Shown here: in pieces, positions 6,863-7,372 of the stretch
How positions within the stretch are numbered: position 1 is the first letter of the stretch
How the letters are laid out: every line of letters begins with the position of its first letter
Assembly (NCBI GenBank): GCA_002329575.1
Contig: DCTK01000079.1
Coordinates: 16,332-23,703, forward strand
Reading direction: 5' to 3'
Length of the DNA: 7,372 nucleotides
Source of the DNA: Sutterella sp. UBA1442
GTDB lineage: Bacteria > Pseudomonadota > Gammaproteobacteria > Burkholderiales > Burkholderiaceae_F
Made by a program: the position numbers and the translations under genes
The notes under the pieces: model-generated
What the model was told of the DNA's origin: nothing
Database searches by the model: none
Seen by the model: only the letters and a program-made list of their open reading frames with translations

Positions 6863-7177
6863 ATGCCTCGTAGTGCTAAGGATAAAAGGACAAGGCCTCA
6901 ACAGCGAATTGGTTCGAGAATCTACATCATATGCGAAGGGCAGAATACTGAGGTGGATTACTTTGAGCGTTACGCTAATTTAATCCATGACACTCATACT
7001 TGCCAAATTATTCACCCTGAGGCCACAACACCAGAAGCACTTGTTCGGGAAACAGTGAAAATTAAACAATTACGTGGATTTGATGATGACGTCTTTTGGG
7101 TTGTTTTTGATAAAGAGCAATCATCGGAGCGTTCAAAAGCTTCTATTCGTCGTGCTTATGAGTTGGCATTGTCATAA
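6863..7177 (+). pseudogene. RloB-like protein, 3'-truncated at an IS-fragment junction
   Basis: The 104-codon frame begins MPRSAKDKRTRPQ, a basic N-terminus, followed by IYIICEGQNTEVDYFERY. Its E25-G-x-x-T-E30 motif is the hallmark of RloB-like proteins and is comparable to the glutamate motif of TOPRIM-like folds. A strand VFWVVFDKEQ follows (D83, E85), in the place of the family's second acidic motif. The family normally goes on for about another 100 residues to an SNPCFE-like region. Here the frame stops at 7175-7177, inside sequence that reads as a transposase on the other strand. The last few residues (ELALS) may already come from the junction. The function of RloB is not settled; a nuclease effector controlled by the ATPase is a reasonable inference. 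The overlap with the ATPase gene supports a two-gene operon. As it stands the product lacks its C-terminal half and is probably inactive. Confidence 0.8.
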
Positions 7178-7179
7178 GC
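7154..7179. repeat. 8-bp inverted repeat spanning the rloB/IS junction
   Basis: GCTTATGA (7154-7161) and TCATAAGC (7172-7179) are perfect inverted copies separated by 10 bases. The left arm lies in the rloB-like frame (codons for A-Y-E) and the right arm in the transposase frame (minus-strand codons for A-Y-D). It could be microhomology used in the rearrangement, or chance. Confidence 0.5.
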
Positions 7180-7372
7180 CTTTTGTAAGGCCTCAACAAC
7201 CAAAGCCTGAGTCATTCGACTGTCAAAGCTGTAACCCACCAAACGCCGTGTGCCTAAATCAATGACGCTGGCAAGATAAAGCCATCCTTCCTTGGTCGGA
7301 ATGTAAGTAATGTCTCCACACCAAGCCTGGTTGATGCCAAAGTCATCAAAGCGACGATCAAGCAGGTTGCTC
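7156..7372 (-). mobile_element. IS3-family transposase (OrfB, rve domain) fragment, broken at both visible ends
   Basis: The minus strand encodes 71 visible residues entering from the right edge: SNLLDRRFDD, then QAWCGDITYIPTKEGWLYLA, then SVIDLGTRRLVGY, SRMTQALVVEALQKAYDNA and a stop at 7158-7156. This is the first part of the IS3-type integrase core. The Asp in GDITYI is the first catalytic residue of the DDE triad. The frame ends before the HSDRGSQY-type second Asp and the downstream Glu, which together need about another 70 residues, so the transposase cannot be active. No terminal inverted repeat or target duplication is visible where it meets the rloB-like gene. The element did not simply insert here intact: a deletion or rearrangement removed its 3' end and the end of rloB. 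The rest of the IS lies outside the window. Confidence 0.9.

Larger units (their letters stand above)
5514..6873 (+). pseudogene. RloA-like AAA ATPase (COG1106 / AAA_15-21 type), frame broken at an A8 tract
   Basis: ATPases of this family pair with RloB-like partners in predicted anti-phage modules. The first frame (5514-5990, 158 aa) has the family start MIVDFVIKNYRSF and Walker A GANAAGKS (5697-5720). It then ends in unrelated sequence after the run of eight As at 5946-5953. The +1 frame picks up immediately with KKILSESLSFFSGNNRA, which fits the family, and runs to TAG at 6871-6873. It contains the signature-like VSEGTLRFF (about 6442), Walker B VVFFDELES with HPEIV (D at 6523, E at 6526), TTHSVDLMK (H at 6628), and the C-terminal FRRDQVWFAEK, DFEGAKVR and YLEGRFGALP. 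Dropping one A gives a continuous 452-aa protein of normal family length with all ATPase motifs. The gene may be dead, phase-variable, or rescued by transcript slippage. It overlaps the rloB-like gene by 11 bases and lies about 120 bases after polA. Confidence 0.87.

Noticed and set aside
7074..7265. Plus-strand open frame of 63 codons over the rloB/IS junction
   Set aside because: It is out of frame with rloB and antisense to the transposase fragment, with no recognisable domain.
1..7372. CRISPR array, tRNA or rRNA gene
   Set aside because: No regularly spaced direct repeats and no cloverleaf or rRNA-like segments were seen on reading both strands; almost all of the window is coding.

Overview
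The window looks like a piece of betaproteobacterial chromosome, probably Burkholderiales. A gut-associated Sutterellaceae-type genome is my best guess. The basis is the gene neighbourhood: a BPSS1780-family membrane protein and a small secreted DUF2782-like protein lie divergently next to polA. The base composition is also moderate rather than the high GC of Burkholderia. The genus is inference only.

Layout. Positions 1-848 (+) hold the 3' nine-tenths of miaA (tRNA A37 dimethylallyltransferase), which runs off the left edge. A minus-strand cluster follows: a secreted DUF2782-like protein (2497-2054), a BPSS1780-family membrane protein (2043-1270), and an allophanate-hydrolase C-terminal-domain protein (1237-839). 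The last is interrupted by an in-frame amber codon at 1118-1120 and overlaps the miaA 3' end by 10 bp. A 135-bp divergent intergenic region (2498-2632) carries a perfect TATAAT for the minus-strand cluster, a 16-bp dyad, and a TATAGT box for polA. polA (2633-5395, +) is full length (920 aa), with intact 5'-nuclease and polymerase motifs. Its 3'-5' exonuclease domain has lost every metal-binding acidic residue.

Downstream of polA is a more A/T-rich accessory module: an AAA ATPase of the RloA/COG1106 type (5514-6873), overlapped by 11 bp by an RloB-like gene (from 6863). This two-gene arrangement resembles RloAB/AbiL-like anti-phage modules. Both genes are damaged here. The ATPase changes frame at an A8 tract (5946-5953); removing one A would restore a 452-aa protein with Walker A, signature-like, Walker B and TTH-S motifs. 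RloB is cut after about 104 codons, where it abuts a minus-strand IS3-family transposase fragment. That fragment contains only the first catalytic Asp and runs off the right edge. An 8-bp inverted repeat brackets this junction.

The main signals are therefore a possibly slippage-controlled or decaying RloAB-like defence pair ended by an IS remnant, a proofreading-dead Pol I, and an amber-interrupted small gene. No stretch longer than 300 bp is without a gene. The non-coding gaps are 1238-1269, 2498-2632 and 5396-5513.
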